Assembly: GCA_963734865.1 (NCBI GenBank)
Contig: CAVTIV010000017.1
Coordinates: 1-64,000, forward strand
DNA length: 64,000 nucleotides
Direction: 5' to 3'
DNA from: CBDCUW01 sp963734865
Lineage (GTDB): Bacteria; Planctomycetota; Planctomycetia; Pirellulales; Pirellulaceae
Every line of letters begins with the position of its first letter. The first letter of the stretch is position 1. Below, piece after piece: positions 47,144 through 56,349 of this stretch. Under the pieces are notes generated by a model, which saw only the letters and a program-made list of their open reading frames with translations, made no database searches and had not been told where the DNA came from. The position numbers and the translations under genes were made by a program.

Positions 47144-47944
47144 ATGTCGCGTTCGCTTTGTCGTGGAACACTTTTTTCAATCGTATTGATTTCGATATTG
47201 CCTTGGTTGTCGACACGTTCACTGCAAGCGGATGACTCGGCTCGCGGGGCTTCGTCGGACTCGGTGAAAATCCTGTTGATCACTGGCGGTTGTTGTCACG
47301 ATTACGACTTTCAGGCCAAGGCGATGCAGCTGGCTTTCCAATCGCGTGGGATCTCGGCTCTGTGGACTGTGATCAATGAAGGCGGCACGGGGACCGAAGC
47401 TCAGATCGACTTGTACAACGATCCGAATTGGGCCGACGGATTTGATGTGGTGATTCACAACGAGTGTTTCGCCAACACGACCGATCCGCGGTACATTCGA
47501 AGAATCACCGAGGCACATCATTCCGGGGCCAACGCCGTCGTGATTCATTGTGCGATGCATACCTATCGCGCCACAGAGATTGATGATTGGCGTGAGTTCC
47601 TTGGTGTCACCAGCCGACGGCACGAGCACAAGAGCAACTATCCGATCAAGATTGTGGCGACCGAGCACCCGATCATGGCCGGTTTTCCGAGTGATCACAA
47701 AACGGCCACGGACGAACTTTACGTGATCGAAAAGGTATGGCCCAACACGACGGTGTTGGCCACATCCAAAAGTGAAAAGACCGACCAATCGTACCCGGTT
47801 TTTTGGACCAACACCTACGGAACAGTGCGCGTGTTCGGAACGACCTACGGTCACTCCAACGAAACGTTCGAGGATTCCGTGTTCCTGGCCGCGCTGGCCA
47901 ACGGGACACTGTGGGCTGCGGGAAAGTTATCCAACGGGCAATGA
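47144..47944 (+). CDS. Exported ThuA-like protein
   Basis: 266 residues with an N-terminal signal peptide (LCRGTLFSIVLISILPWLST then RSLQA). The mature part is ThuA-like (trehalose-utilisation, class I glutamine amidotransferase fold): ILLITGGCCHDYDFQAKAMQ, GFDVVIHNECFANTTDP, AVVIHCAMHTYR, and near the end TYGTVRVFGTTYGHSNETFE. Planctomycetes carry many such proteins, often tied to sugar degradation; the reaction is unknown. The stop lies 7 bases before the GTG of the helicase gene. Confidence 0.87.
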   Translation: MSRSLCRGTLFSIVLISILPWLSTRSLQADDSARGASSDSVKILLITGGCCHDYDFQAKAMQLAFQSRGISALWTVINEGGTGTEAQIDLYNDPNWADGFDVVIHNECFANTTDPRYIRRITEAHHSGANAVVIHCAMHTYRATEIDDWREFLGVTSRRHEHKSNYPIKIVATEHPIMAGFPSDHKTATDELYVIEKVWPNTTVLATSKSEKTDQSYPVFWTNTYGTVRVFGTTYGHSNETFEDSVFLAALANGTLWAAGKLSNGQ

Positions 47945-47951
47945 CCAAGCC

Positions 47952-50759
47952 GTGAACGCGTCATTCCCGGGGATCCGTTTTCAAGGCCAACTGAGACCGT
48001 CCCAAAAGGAGGTTCAGGCGATCGCGCATCGGCAGTTATCGGCGGGCCAGCGTCGCTTGCACATTGTCGCACCGCCCGGATCGGGCAAAACGATCATTGG
48101 CCTGTATCTTTGGGCCCACTGCGTCCGCCGTCCCGCATTGGTGTTGTCACCGAATTCGGCGATTCAAGCGCAGTGGGCGGCCCGGACGAGCCTGTTTCAA
48201 CGTCACGATGGTTCTCCATTGGCGGATTTGGTGAGCACGTCGCCCCTCGATCCATTGATGTTGACGTCGTTGACTTATCAGTCGATTACCTTGCCGGCGC
48301 GGGCCAGCGAGCAGTTGGACGCCCGGGCAATCGACCTGTGGATTCAAACCATTCTTGAGCAGGATCAGGCCGAAAGCAGCACGGCGGCGGAAGTCTGGGT
48401 CAACGATCTTCGGCAGCACAATCCATCCTACTTCGATGAACGTTTGGCCTACTACCGAAAGCGGATACGCGACGATCAGGCAATCAATGGGAGGGCGATG
48501 GCGTTGCTTCACGATTCGTGTATCGCCGCGCTCGAGCGTCTTCGTGGTGCCGACATCGGACTGCTGATTTTGGACGAATGTCATCATCTGATGGGACATT
48601 GGGGACGCGTGCTGTCGGAAGTCGGCGAGTACCTGGGTGATCCGGTGATCCTCGGGTTGACCGCGACTCCGCCCGATCGGGAAGGCCGTCAGCCGGAAGA
48701 CATCGAGCGATACGATCGTTTTTTCGGTCAGATCGACTTTCAGGTGCCGGTCCCCTCGGTGGTCAAAGACGGCTATCTCGCCCCCTATCAAGACTTGGCA
48801 TATTTCGTTCGGCCCACCGAGCAAGAACTCGATTTTGTCGCCACGGTGGATCGGCAATTTGATTCGCTGGTCGAGGCGTTTGCTGAACCGAGGAGCGAAC
48901 CAAGCGATCGTGATAGGGCGACGGACGAAGCGGCGACAGCGCCACGAGAATCGTTGGTCGAGTGGATACAGCGAGTCCTCCGAGACAAGCAATTGCCGAC
49001 CAATCGCGCGACACACTGGCGTCATTTCTACGCTCGCGATCCGGCATTCGCAGAGGCGGCCGTTTGGTTTCTTCGATCCCGTGGACTGCCGTTGCCGGCC
49101 GATATTCCTTCGTTACCCGAATTTACCGAGGATCACGATGTCGCCGTGGTGACGCTGATTGATCGTTACACCAGGCATCACCTGCGCAGGTCACCGCACC
49201 CCGCGGACCACGCCCTCGCCGAAACCGCGGTCGAACGATTGAGGATGCTGGGTGTGCAGATCACCGAAACCGGTCACCGACCTTGTGCCTCACCGGTCTC
49301 GCGTGTGATTGCCTACACACGCAACAAGACGCTCGCATTGATTCCGATTCTGGGCAGCGAGATGGACTTTTTGGGAGACGATCTTCGCGCCGTTGTGGTC
49401 GCCGACTTTGAGCAGACATCGGTGATCGCCGCGGAGATTTCCCATCTGCTGGACGAAGAGGCCGGTGGCGCGGTGGCAGCGTTTCGTTCGTTGCTGGACG
49501 ATCCAAAGACCAACGGCCTCGATCCCGTTTTGGTGACCGGTTCGACGGTGTTGGTGGACGCGGATCTTGTCACGCGGTTTATCGGCGAGGCCAAGTTATG
49601 GCTCCGAAAAAAAGTGATGAACGTTGAGCTCAGCCAACATGCGAGCGGCATGTTCTGCGTTGTGACCGGTGCCGGTCGCGACTGGTGCCCGCGCGTCTAT
49701 GTGGAGATGATCACGGACCTGTTTCAGCGAGGCATCACACGATGTTTGGTCGGCACACGCGGGTTGCTCGGGGAAGGTTGGGATGCCAGTCGGGTCAATG
49801 TATTGATCGATCTGTCGACCGCTTCGACCTCGATGACCGTCACCCAACTGCGCGGGCGATCGATGCGTTTGGACCCTGCCGATCCTGATAAGTTGGCCAA
49901 TAACTGGGATGTGGTGTGCATTGCGCCGGAATTCCACAAGGGACTGGACGACTATCGCCGATTCAAACGCAAGCATTTAACGTTGTTTGGTATTTGTGAT
50001 GATGGCGCGATTGAAAAAGGGGTGGGCCACGTGCATGCCGCCTTCACCGACTTGCAGCCCGAGTTGCTCGGCGGAAATGTGGCGGCGTTGAACGCGGACA
50101 TGCTGCGTCGCGCCGGCAGACGCCGCGAAGTTTATCAGCAATGGGGAATTGGCAAGCCTTTTTCGCATCAGTCGCGTCGCGCGGTCGAGGTCCGCAGCGG
50201 CCTGGGTCGATACGGTTTTCCGCCTTTTGATCGCGCGAACGAACCCTGGACTCAAGCCACGCTGGCATTGGCCGTTGGCCAAGCGGTGTTGGCCGCCCTG
50301 GCCAAGACCGGCCGCCTGAGTTCCACGCCGCCGCTACGAGTTGCCCAGCGAGACGGCGGGTATGTCCGAGTCTTTTTGGACAACGCATTGCACGACGATT
50401 CGGTTCAATTTGCCCGGGCGATCGGCGAAGCGCTGGGGCCGCTGAATAATCCTCGCTACGTGATTCCTCGATCCGTCGATGACGTCCATGAAACATTCTT
50501 GACTCGATGGTTGCCCGCGGCGATCCGTCACGTCTTTCAGCGACGAGACCGAGCCAAGGTGATGCTACACGCTGTGCCTGGTGTGCTGGCGGGCAAGCGA
50601 CAACTCGTCGATATCTATCAGCAGTATTGGAATGAGTTCGTCAGCCCCGGTGAGGCGGTTTACGCCAAGAACGAAGCAGGAATTCAGGTCATCGACCAAG
50701 CCGTCAAACTTGGACAGTTGCCCCAGAGTATCATCCACGAGAAGGACGTGTTTTTATAG
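47952..50759 (+). CDS. Large SF2 helicase-like protein with long insertion
   Basis: 935 residues from GTG 47952; the frame is open further up, but only through the ThuA gene. RecA-like domain 1 has Walker A IVAPPGSGKT (residues ~38-47), NSAIQAQWAA, a DECH box (LLILDECHH, 208-212) and GLTATPP. Between about residues 270 and 560 is a long unassigned section (helical, Arg/Glu-rich). Domain 2 has LVGTRGLLGEGWDASRVNVL followed by SMTVTQLRGRSMRLDP (motif VI, ~residue 633). About 250 further residues have no recognised domain. It resembles type III restriction/RecG-style DNA translocases, but no methyltransferase or nuclease is adjacent. The role (repair, defence, RNA) is undetermined. Confidence 0.8.
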   Translation: MNASFPGIRFQGQLRPSQKEVQAIAHRQLSAGQRRLHIVAPPGSGKTIIGLYLWAHCVRRPALVLSPNSAIQAQWAARTSLFQRHDGSPLADLVSTSPLDPLMLTSLTYQSITLPARASEQLDARAIDLWIQTILEQDQAESSTAAEVWVNDLRQHNPSYFDERLAYYRKRIRDDQAINGRAMALLHDSCIAALERLRGADIGLLILDECHHLMGHWGRVLSEVGEYLGDPVILGLTATPPDREGRQPEDIERYDRFFGQIDFQVPVPSVVKDGYLAPYQDLAYFVRPTEQELDFVATVDRQFDSLVEAFAEPRSEPSDRDRATDEAATAPRESLVEWIQRVLRDKQLPTNRATHWRHFYARDPAFAEAAVWFLRSRGLPLPADIPSLPEFTEDHDVAVVTLIDRYTRHHLRRSPHPADHALAETAVERLRMLGVQITETGHRPCASPVSRVIAYTRNKTLALIPILGSEMDFLGDDLRAVVVADFEQTSVIAAEISHLLDEEAGGAVAAFRSLLDDPKTNGLDPVLVTGSTVLVDADLVTRFIGEAKLWLRKKVMNVELSQHASGMFCVVTGAGRDWCPRVYVEMITDLFQRGITRCLVGTRGLLGEGWDASRVNVLIDLSTASTSMTVTQLRGRSMRLDPADPDKLANNWDVVCIAPEFHKGLDDYRRFKRKHLTLFGICDDGAIEKGVGHVHAAFTDLQPELLGGNVAALNADMLRRAGRRREVYQQWGIGKPFSHQSRRAVEVRSGLGRYGFPPFDRANEPWTQATLALAVGQAVLAALAKTGRLSSTPPLRVAQRDGGYVRVFLDNALHDDSVQFARAIGEALGPLNNPRYVIPRSVDDVHETFLTRWLPAAIRHVFQRRDRAKVMLHAVPGVLAGKRQLVDIYQQYWNEFVSPGEAVYAKNEAGIQVIDQAVKLGQLPQSIIHEKDVFL

Positions 50760-50819
50760 CGAGGCCATCGCTCGCCGTCGTCCCAGCCGATCGACAAGCA
50801 GCAAGCCGCTCGCACAGAG

Positions 50820-51716
50820 TCATTGCGACTGAAGTCGAGCCGCCAACACCGTGTTATGCAACAACATCGCGATCGTCAGCGGACCGACACCGCCCGGTAC
50901 GGGCGTGATGAATGACGCGATCTCCTTCGCTTCATCAAAGGCGACGTCGCCGACCAGTTTGTCCGCCACACGATTGATCCCCACATCAATCACGATCGCA
51001 CCGGGCCGGATCATCTCACCGCGGATCATCTCCGGTACGCCAACCGCGGCGATCAGGCAATCGGCAGTGCGACAAATCTCGCCCAAGTCGGACGTGCGGC
51101 TGTGCGCGAGGGTAACCGTCGCGTTCGCCACTTCGGGACCGCAGGAACCATTCCGTTGTGCCAACATGATCGCCATCGGCTTGCCAACGATGTCACTGCG
51201 ACCGACGACCACGACATGTTTTCCCGCGACACTGATTCCCGCGCGATGAAGCAGTTGGACGATGCCGTGTGGAGTGCAGGGAAGAAATCGCGGGCGACCC
51301 TGCATCAGCAGGCCAACATTGACCGGCGAAAACGCGTCGACGTCCTTGAGAGGATCGATCGCGTCAAGAATCTCGCGTTCGTCAAATCCCCGGCCGGCGT
51401 TGCCCGCCGACGGAAGGGGCAGCTGGACCAAGATGCCATGAACGGCAGCGTCATCGTTCAACTGGCCGACCAGTTTCAGCAACTGATCCTGGCTGGCATC
51501 GGCCGGCAGCCTGAGCGTGCGGCCTTCGATCCCAGCTTTCTCGCAGGCTCGGCCCTTGTTGCGAACATAGACCTGGCTGGCCGGGTCGTCGCCGACCAGC
51601 ACCGCGGTCAAACAAGGCTGTGGGCCGCCCGCTTCGGTAAAAAGCTGCACCTCCGTGGCCACTTCATCCCGGATCTCGGCGGCAATCCGTTTTCCATCCA
51701 GCAGTTCAGCAGTCAT
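50820..51716 (-). CDS. folD: Methylenetetrahydrofolate dehydrogenase / cyclohydrolase
   Basis: 298 residues from ATG 51716 (MTAELLDGKRIAAEIRDEVA). FolD oxidises 5,10-methylene-THF to methenyl-THF with NADP and hydrolyses it to 10-formyl-THF. It shows the catalytic Tyr/Lys region QVYVRNKGRACEKAGI, VHGILVQLPLP, KDVDAFSPVNVGLLMQG, the cofactor loop VVVGRSDIVGKPMA and the C-terminal ITPVPGGVGPLTIAMLLHNT. It converges with the helicase gene. Confidence 0.95.
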   Translation of the reverse strand: MTAELLDGKRIAAEIRDEVATEVQLFTEAGGPQPCLTAVLVGDDPASQVYVRNKGRACEKAGIEGRTLRLPADASQDQLLKLVGQLNDDAAVHGILVQLPLPSAGNAGRGFDEREILDAIDPLKDVDAFSPVNVGLLMQGRPRFLPCTPHGIVQLLHRAGISVAGKHVVVVGRSDIVGKPMAIMLAQRNGSCGPEVANATVTLAHSRTSDLGEICRTADCLIAAVGVPEMIRGEMIRPGAIVIDVGINRVADKLVGDVAFDEAKEIASFITPVPGGVGPLTIAMLLHNTVLAARLQSQ

Positions 51717-51982
51717 CGGCGGGGCAGGTTGTGGGGGCAAGGGACAAATTCCGCTGTCGGTCGCAACAGACAGGTGGCCGGTTGAATTCATAGAATGCCA
51801 GGAATTCGCACGAGCTGTCCATGGGCCCGCCGATCGCGATCGCCCAGATCGCCATAGTGGCAAATCGCAGCGACCGTTATAGTTGCCCAGACCGCACATT
51901 TTGCGGAAACTCTAAGTGGACCCCGTCGTTTGTCGGCTGCCCCCCCAAAAGTCAAGTGAAATCACACAGGATTTGTGCCTCG

Positions 51983-53695
51983 ATGTCTACTGATGCGAAG
52001 AAGTTGAGCCCGCTGGAAACGATCAAAGACGAGAGCAACTTCCTTCATGGGACGATTGCCCAAGAGATCGCCGCGCCGACCGACCACTTCGACAAGGACA
52101 ATATCCAACTGCTGAAATTCCACGGTACCTATCAACAGGACGATCGGGACGTTCGCCTGGCCGCAAAAAAAGAGGGTGGCGGCAAAGAGTATTCGATGAT
52201 GGTTCGGTTGAGAATTCCGGGAGGTCGCATCACATCCGAGCAGATGCTGGCCCAGTTGGACCTTTGCGAGGAGCTCGGCAATTCGACCATGAAGATCACG
52301 ACGCGGCAAACACTTCAGCTGCACGGCGTGCTAAAAGACGATCTTCGGCCCACGATCAAGCGGATCAACGATATCCAGCTCTCAACGCTGGCCGCCTGTG
52401 GTGACGTCAATCGGAACATCATGTGCTGCCCTGCGAAACGTGTCGGCGGTGTTCACGCCGAAATGGAACAGTTGACTGACGAGTTGACCGTGGCGCTGGC
52501 TCCGCAAACTCCGGCCTACCACGAGCTGTGGTTGACCGATCCCGATTCGGGGGAAGAAACGCTGGCCGGTGGCGGCCCGATTGTCGAGCCGCTGTATGGT
52601 CCGCGATACCTGCCGCGCAAATTCAAGATGGGGATTGCCCTGCCCGAGGACAACTGCATTGACATCTACACCCAGGATGTCGGCTTTCTGGCGGTGGTCC
52701 GTGAGGGAAAGATCATCGGCTACAACGTGTTGGTCGGTGGTGGCATGGGAACCACGCCCTCGGCAAAGAAGACGTTCCCGGCGTTGGCCAAACGGATGGC
52801 GTTCGTGCGTCCCGAGCAGGCCGTAGAGGTTGCTCAAGCGATCTTGAAAGTGCAGCGGGACTACGGTAACCGCGAGGATCGCAAAGTCGCGAGAATGAAA
52901 TACCTGGTCGCAAACTGGGGGATCGAGAAGTTTCGTCGTGCGGTGGAAGAGTATTACGGAACGCCGTTGGATGATTGCACCGAGGATGATGTCCACGGGT
53001 TTGACGACCACATGGGTTGGCAAGAGCAAGGCGATGGAAAGTGGTCGTACGGGTTGAATATCGAAAACGGTCGACTCTATGACAATCAGAACCACCAGCT
53101 CAAAGGGGCATTGCGAGCGATCTGTCATGAATTCAAGACCGAACTTCGAATGACCGGTCACCAAAGTGTCATCTTTACCGATATCGACGAAGCTGACAAA
53201 GAGAAGTTGATTTCGCTGATTCAGCAGAACAACACGCCGACGACCGAACAAACCAGCACGGTACGAAGGTGGTCGATGTCCTGTGTGGCGTTGCCGACCT
53301 GCGGCTTGGCGATCACCGAGAGTGAACGTCGGCTGCCCAGCATTATCGATGCGTTGGAGGCCCCGCTGGCCAAGCTCGGTTTGGACCAGGAGCGTTTCAC
53401 GATTCGGATGACCGGTTGCCCCAACGGATGTGCCCGGCCGTACAACGCCGATTTGGCTTTGGTCGGTAAGGCGAAGGACAAGTACACGTTGTTCGCCGGC
53501 GGTGGCTGGCTGGGAAACCGGCTGGCGTATGTCTACAAGGACCTGGTTTCGGACGATACTGTGGTCGACGAAATCATCGCCATTTTCGCGGCCTACAAAG
53601 CGAATCGCCAAGGCGACGAATCGCTCGGTACATTCTGTACCCGGGTCGGACAAGAAGACTTGGCAGTGCTGGCCGCCGCGGCCCCCAAGCCCTAG
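51983..53695 (+). CDS. cysI: Siroheme/4Fe-4S sulfite (or nitrite) reductase
   Basis: 570 residues from ATG 51983 (MSTDAKKLSPLETIKDESNF); the frame is open above without similarity. It has the duplicated ferredoxin-nitrite/sulfite reductase fold, STMKITTRQTLQLHGVLKDD, CGDVNRNIMCCPAKR, and the cluster ligands in SCVALPTCGLAI and RMTGCPNGCARPYNADLALV. It reduces sulfite to sulfide (six electrons) in sulfur assimilation. The N-terminal half and FLHGTIAQEI opening match the CysI-type hemoprotein rather than plant-type NirA, but nitrite use is not excluded. No flavoprotein partner gene is adjacent. Confidence 0.88.
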   Translation: MSTDAKKLSPLETIKDESNFLHGTIAQEIAAPTDHFDKDNIQLLKFHGTYQQDDRDVRLAAKKEGGGKEYSMMVRLRIPGGRITSEQMLAQLDLCEELGNSTMKITTRQTLQLHGVLKDDLRPTIKRINDIQLSTLAACGDVNRNIMCCPAKRVGGVHAEMEQLTDELTVALAPQTPAYHELWLTDPDSGEETLAGGGPIVEPLYGPRYLPRKFKMGIALPEDNCIDIYTQDVGFLAVVREGKIIGYNVLVGGGMGTTPSAKKTFPALAKRMAFVRPEQAVEVAQAILKVQRDYGNREDRKVARMKYLVANWGIEKFRRAVEEYYGTPLDDCTEDDVHGFDDHMGWQEQGDGKWSYGLNIENGRLYDNQNHQLKGALRAICHEFKTELRMTGHQSVIFTDIDEADKEKLISLIQQNNTPTTEQTSTVRRWSMSCVALPTCGLAITESERRLPSIIDALEAPLAKLGLDQERFTIRMTGCPNGCARPYNADLALVGKAKDKYTLFAGGGWLGNRLAYVYKDLVSDDTVVDEIIAIFAAYKANRQGDESLGTFCTRVGQEDLAVLAAAAPKP

Positions 53696-53709
53696 TGGAA
53701 TTCAATCAG

Positions 53710-54693
53710 ATGATGTCCCTGACACCCAACATGATCATGTCTCAGCAAAACAAACTCGGCCGCCGACAACTCCTTGCCGGTGGTATGGCGGCGATTGGTG
53801 CCGGATCGATCTTATCCGGTGTTGTCGCTGGGGATGAACCTGTCGCATCGAACACGACCCACGGCAACCGCATTGCGGTTTCGACGTATTCCTATTGGCG
53901 GTATCGCGACGACAGCAAATTGGGTATCGAAGAATGCATCGACTTGGCCGCCGATGCCGGATTCGATGGCGTCGAGATCTTGCATGTGCAAATGCAAGAT
54001 GAATCGAACCCAACATTGCAACGGATCAAGCAGCGGGCATTCCGGCACGGTTTGGATTTGTGCGGCTTCTCAACGCATCAAACGTTCGTCTCACCCGATC
54101 CCGCTGTGAGACAAAAGAACGTCGACCATACGATTCATTGCATCGAACTGGCCTACGCCCTGGGCATTCCGACGATCCGAGTCAACACGGGCCGATGGGG
54201 TACGTCCAAAGACTTTGACGAGTTGATGGCCAACAAAGGGATCGAGCCGCGGTTGGACGGATACAGCGACGAAGACGGTTTCGGCTGGGTCACCGAAGGC
54301 TTGGAAAAATGTTTGCCCGCCGCCGAGCGATGTGGTGTCGTGCTGGGACTGGAGAACCACTGGGGATTGGGCCGGACGGCCGAAGGCGTGCTGCGTTTGA
54401 TTCACGACATCGACTCGCCTTGGCTCCGCGCGACGCTGGACACGGGCAATTTCCTGGACAACCAATACGAGCAGTACGAACAGTTGGCGCCCGAAGCGGT
54501 GTTCGTGCAAGCCAAAACTTACTATGGCGGCGGTACCTGGTACACACTCGAGATCGACTACGATCGCGTCGCCAAGACACTTCGCGATGTTGACTACCGA
54601 GGCTACATTTCCCTTGAATTCGAGGGGAAGGAACAGCACGAAACGGCAATTCCAAAGAGCCTGGCAATGCTCCGCAAGGTGTTCGCAGCGTAG
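53710..54693 (+). CDS. Sugar phosphate isomerase/epimerase-like exported protein
   Basis: 327 residues from ATG 53710 (GTG 53695 overlaps the previous stop and is an alternative). The N-terminus GRRQLLAGGMAAIGAGSILS is Tat/Sec-signal-like. The rest is an AP-endonuclease-2 TIM barrel: ISTYSYW-like opening VSTYSYWRYRDDSK, LAADAGFDGVEILHVQMQDE, LENHWGLGRTAEGVL, LDTGNFLDNQ, EAVFVQAKTYYGGG and the closing YRGYISLEFEGKE, with the metal-binding Glu, Asp/His and Glu residues visible. Such proteins isomerise sugars or inositols. The substrate is unknown. Confidence 0.85.
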   Translation: MMSLTPNMIMSQQNKLGRRQLLAGGMAAIGAGSILSGVVAGDEPVASNTTHGNRIAVSTYSYWRYRDDSKLGIEECIDLAADAGFDGVEILHVQMQDESNPTLQRIKQRAFRHGLDLCGFSTHQTFVSPDPAVRQKNVDHTIHCIELAYALGIPTIRVNTGRWGTSKDFDELMANKGIEPRLDGYSDEDGFGWVTEGLEKCLPAAERCGVVLGLENHWGLGRTAEGVLRLIHDIDSPWLRATLDTGNFLDNQYEQYEQLAPEAVFVQAKTYYGGGTWYTLEIDYDRVAKTLRDVDYRGYISLEFEGKEQHETAIPKSLAMLRKVFAA

Positions 54694-54708
54694 CCCCCGC
54701 GTGTGTCT

Positions 54709-54909
54709 TTATAGCCGTACGTCGATGTGGCCATCGTTGAGCTGTTGCTGCATGTTCGCGGCCTGCTGCAGTAACGCATTCACCGCGTCACCGGCTTGTT
54801 TTTGAGCGTCCAGGTTCTTGGCTATCAAGGCGATATCGATCTCTTGTCGCGTCGCGTCCGTTCGCGCCTGCAGCAGTTGGCTGACCGCCGGTGGAATGTT
54901 CGACATCAC
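54709..54909 (-). CDS. YjfB-like small protein
   Basis: A 65-66-residue helical protein (MSNIPPAVSQLLQARTDATR then QEIDIALIAKNLDAQKQAGD) ending ANMQQQLNDGHIDVRL. It matches the pattern of the YjfB putative motility protein family: a hydrophilic helix with AKNLDAQKQAGDAV in the centre. The function is unproven; ATG 54906 is as likely a start as 54909. Confidence 0.65.
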   Translation of the reverse strand: MMSNIPPAVSQLLQARTDATRQEIDIALIAKNLDAQKQAGDAVNALLQQAANMQQQLNDGHIDVRL

Positions 54910-55471
54910 GCCGTCCCATGATGGTGTTCACGTTGGTTGCACTTCACTGATTGGATCGGCATTTGCGGATCGTCCGATTCGACAACGACTTGCCGAATCA
55001 TTCGGTTTCACGAACAGCGGGGACGATTCGGCCGGTTAGGCGGATGGGTCAATCGGGGCGAAAGAATCCACTCATTCGAGAAAGCCTTGCCAGCGGCCAA
55101 AGTTCCGATGCTGTGCGGGCCAAAAGCGATTGATCAACGCCCTGAGGCAACGAACCGGTTGCCGGTTGGTAGGGATTGAAGTCGGACGATTGATCAGACA
55201 CTCGGATGCTCCTGAGACATCGTTCGTTGTTTGCGACATCGTCACCGAGACAAAGAAGGTGGTGCGGTCAACCGGTGGGTCACAGGATAGGCAATCCAGG
55301 ATGAGTTTTCCGGCATTGTGGGGTGTGAGTCGTCCCGGCGGGCCGTCCCGGTCGATGCTGAGAGAGTTAGGTTTGCAGCGGCGCGGCGCAAATATCGATG
55401 TCGCTTCGAGTTGTTCAGCTTGTCGGATTTCTCTGCTTGTCGGATTTCTCTGCTTGTCAAGGATCGGTGTT
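54910..55471. other. Gene-free stretch before the kinase gene
   Basis: About 560 bases. Plus-strand frames here lack similarity. The end carries a 17-bp direct repeat (gcttgtcggatttctct at 55418-55434 and 55435-55451, plus a partial third). Confidence 0.45.
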
Positions 55472-56336
55472 GTGAAGAGTGTCACGTCGAAATCGGGTTC
55501 ACCGCTCACAGACGCATCCCACAGCGGCGATGCGTCCCGACCGGCGTCCACGAAACCGTCGATCCACGGGATCTGGCGTCTCGGCGAGCAGATTCATGTC
55601 AGCAAATCGACCGAGTTGGCTCTCGCCCAGCCTGCCGACGCGGCCAGTCCACGCTGGGATTACGTGATCAAACGTGCCTGCGGTGATGACACGGAGAGTC
55701 GTCAGCAGATTGCACGGTTTTCCGCTGCGGCGGCCGACGCGGTTCACCCCAATTTGGTTGCCGTGCTGGACGCTTCGACTTCATCCCCATCGCCTTACGT
55801 GGTGATGCCACGGCTGGATGGGCATTCGATGCAATGGCACCTTGATCAATCCCAAGCGAAGCCGCTTCCGGTGGCACTGTGGTTGGTGCGTCAAGTCGCC
55901 CAGGCGCTGGGAACCCTTCATGCCGCCGGTTGGGTACACGGCGATGTCAAACCGGCCAACGTGATGGTCGGCTCTCGTGGGCATGTCACGCTCGTCGATT
56001 TGGGGTTCGCGACTCGCATTCACACGGTTGCGGCAAGACATTTTCGCGGCACGCCAGACTATTGCGCTCCCGAGACGCTGGTCGAAAACCTGGCCGCGAT
56101 GCCGCCAATGGATATTTTCTCGCTCGGACGGATCCTCTGGCAATGGATCACTCGGACCGAACCGGTCGGCCGCCACAGTGCTTGAGCCGGTGGCAGAGCT
56201 GGTCGAAAAGATGATTGCCCGAGACGCTCGTGAGCGGCCATGTGCCGACGAGGTTGCTCGACAACTACTGCGGCTGGAAATCGAAACGCTCGGTCGGCAC
56301 ATCGGACCCGAGAATGCGCGGAGTCGTGCCGCGTAA
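55472..56336 (+). CDS. Ser/Thr protein kinase-like protein (frameshifted near C-terminus)
   Basis: Start GTG 55472 is preceded by AAGGA with 8-base spacing; ATG 55301 in the same frame is less likely. The kinase part runs from HGIWRLGEQIHVSKSTELAL, with the ATP-site Lys in YVIKRA, hinge YVVMPRLDGHSMQWHL, catalytic loop WVHGDVKPANVMV (HGD, not HRD), metal motif VDLGFA (DLG for DFG) and DYCAPE. The frame stops at 56185, but VLEPVAELVEKMIARDARER then PCADEVARQLLRLE continues to the TAA at 56336 in the next frame; one extra C at 56174/56175 explains it (EPVGRTVLEPVAEL). The reconstructed length of 287 residues is a minimal kinase without a transmembrane tail. Confidence 0.75.
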
Positions 56337-56349
56337 ACCGTGTCTGGAT

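Noticed and set aside
47772..47951. Upstream extension of the helicase frame
   Set aside because: It overlaps the ThuA gene out of frame and has no similarity; GTG 47952 gives a natural helicase N-terminus.
52382..53653. 423-codon minus-strand frame opposite the sulfite reductase gene
   Set aside because: Antisense shadow; the plus strand carries all siroheme/cluster motifs.
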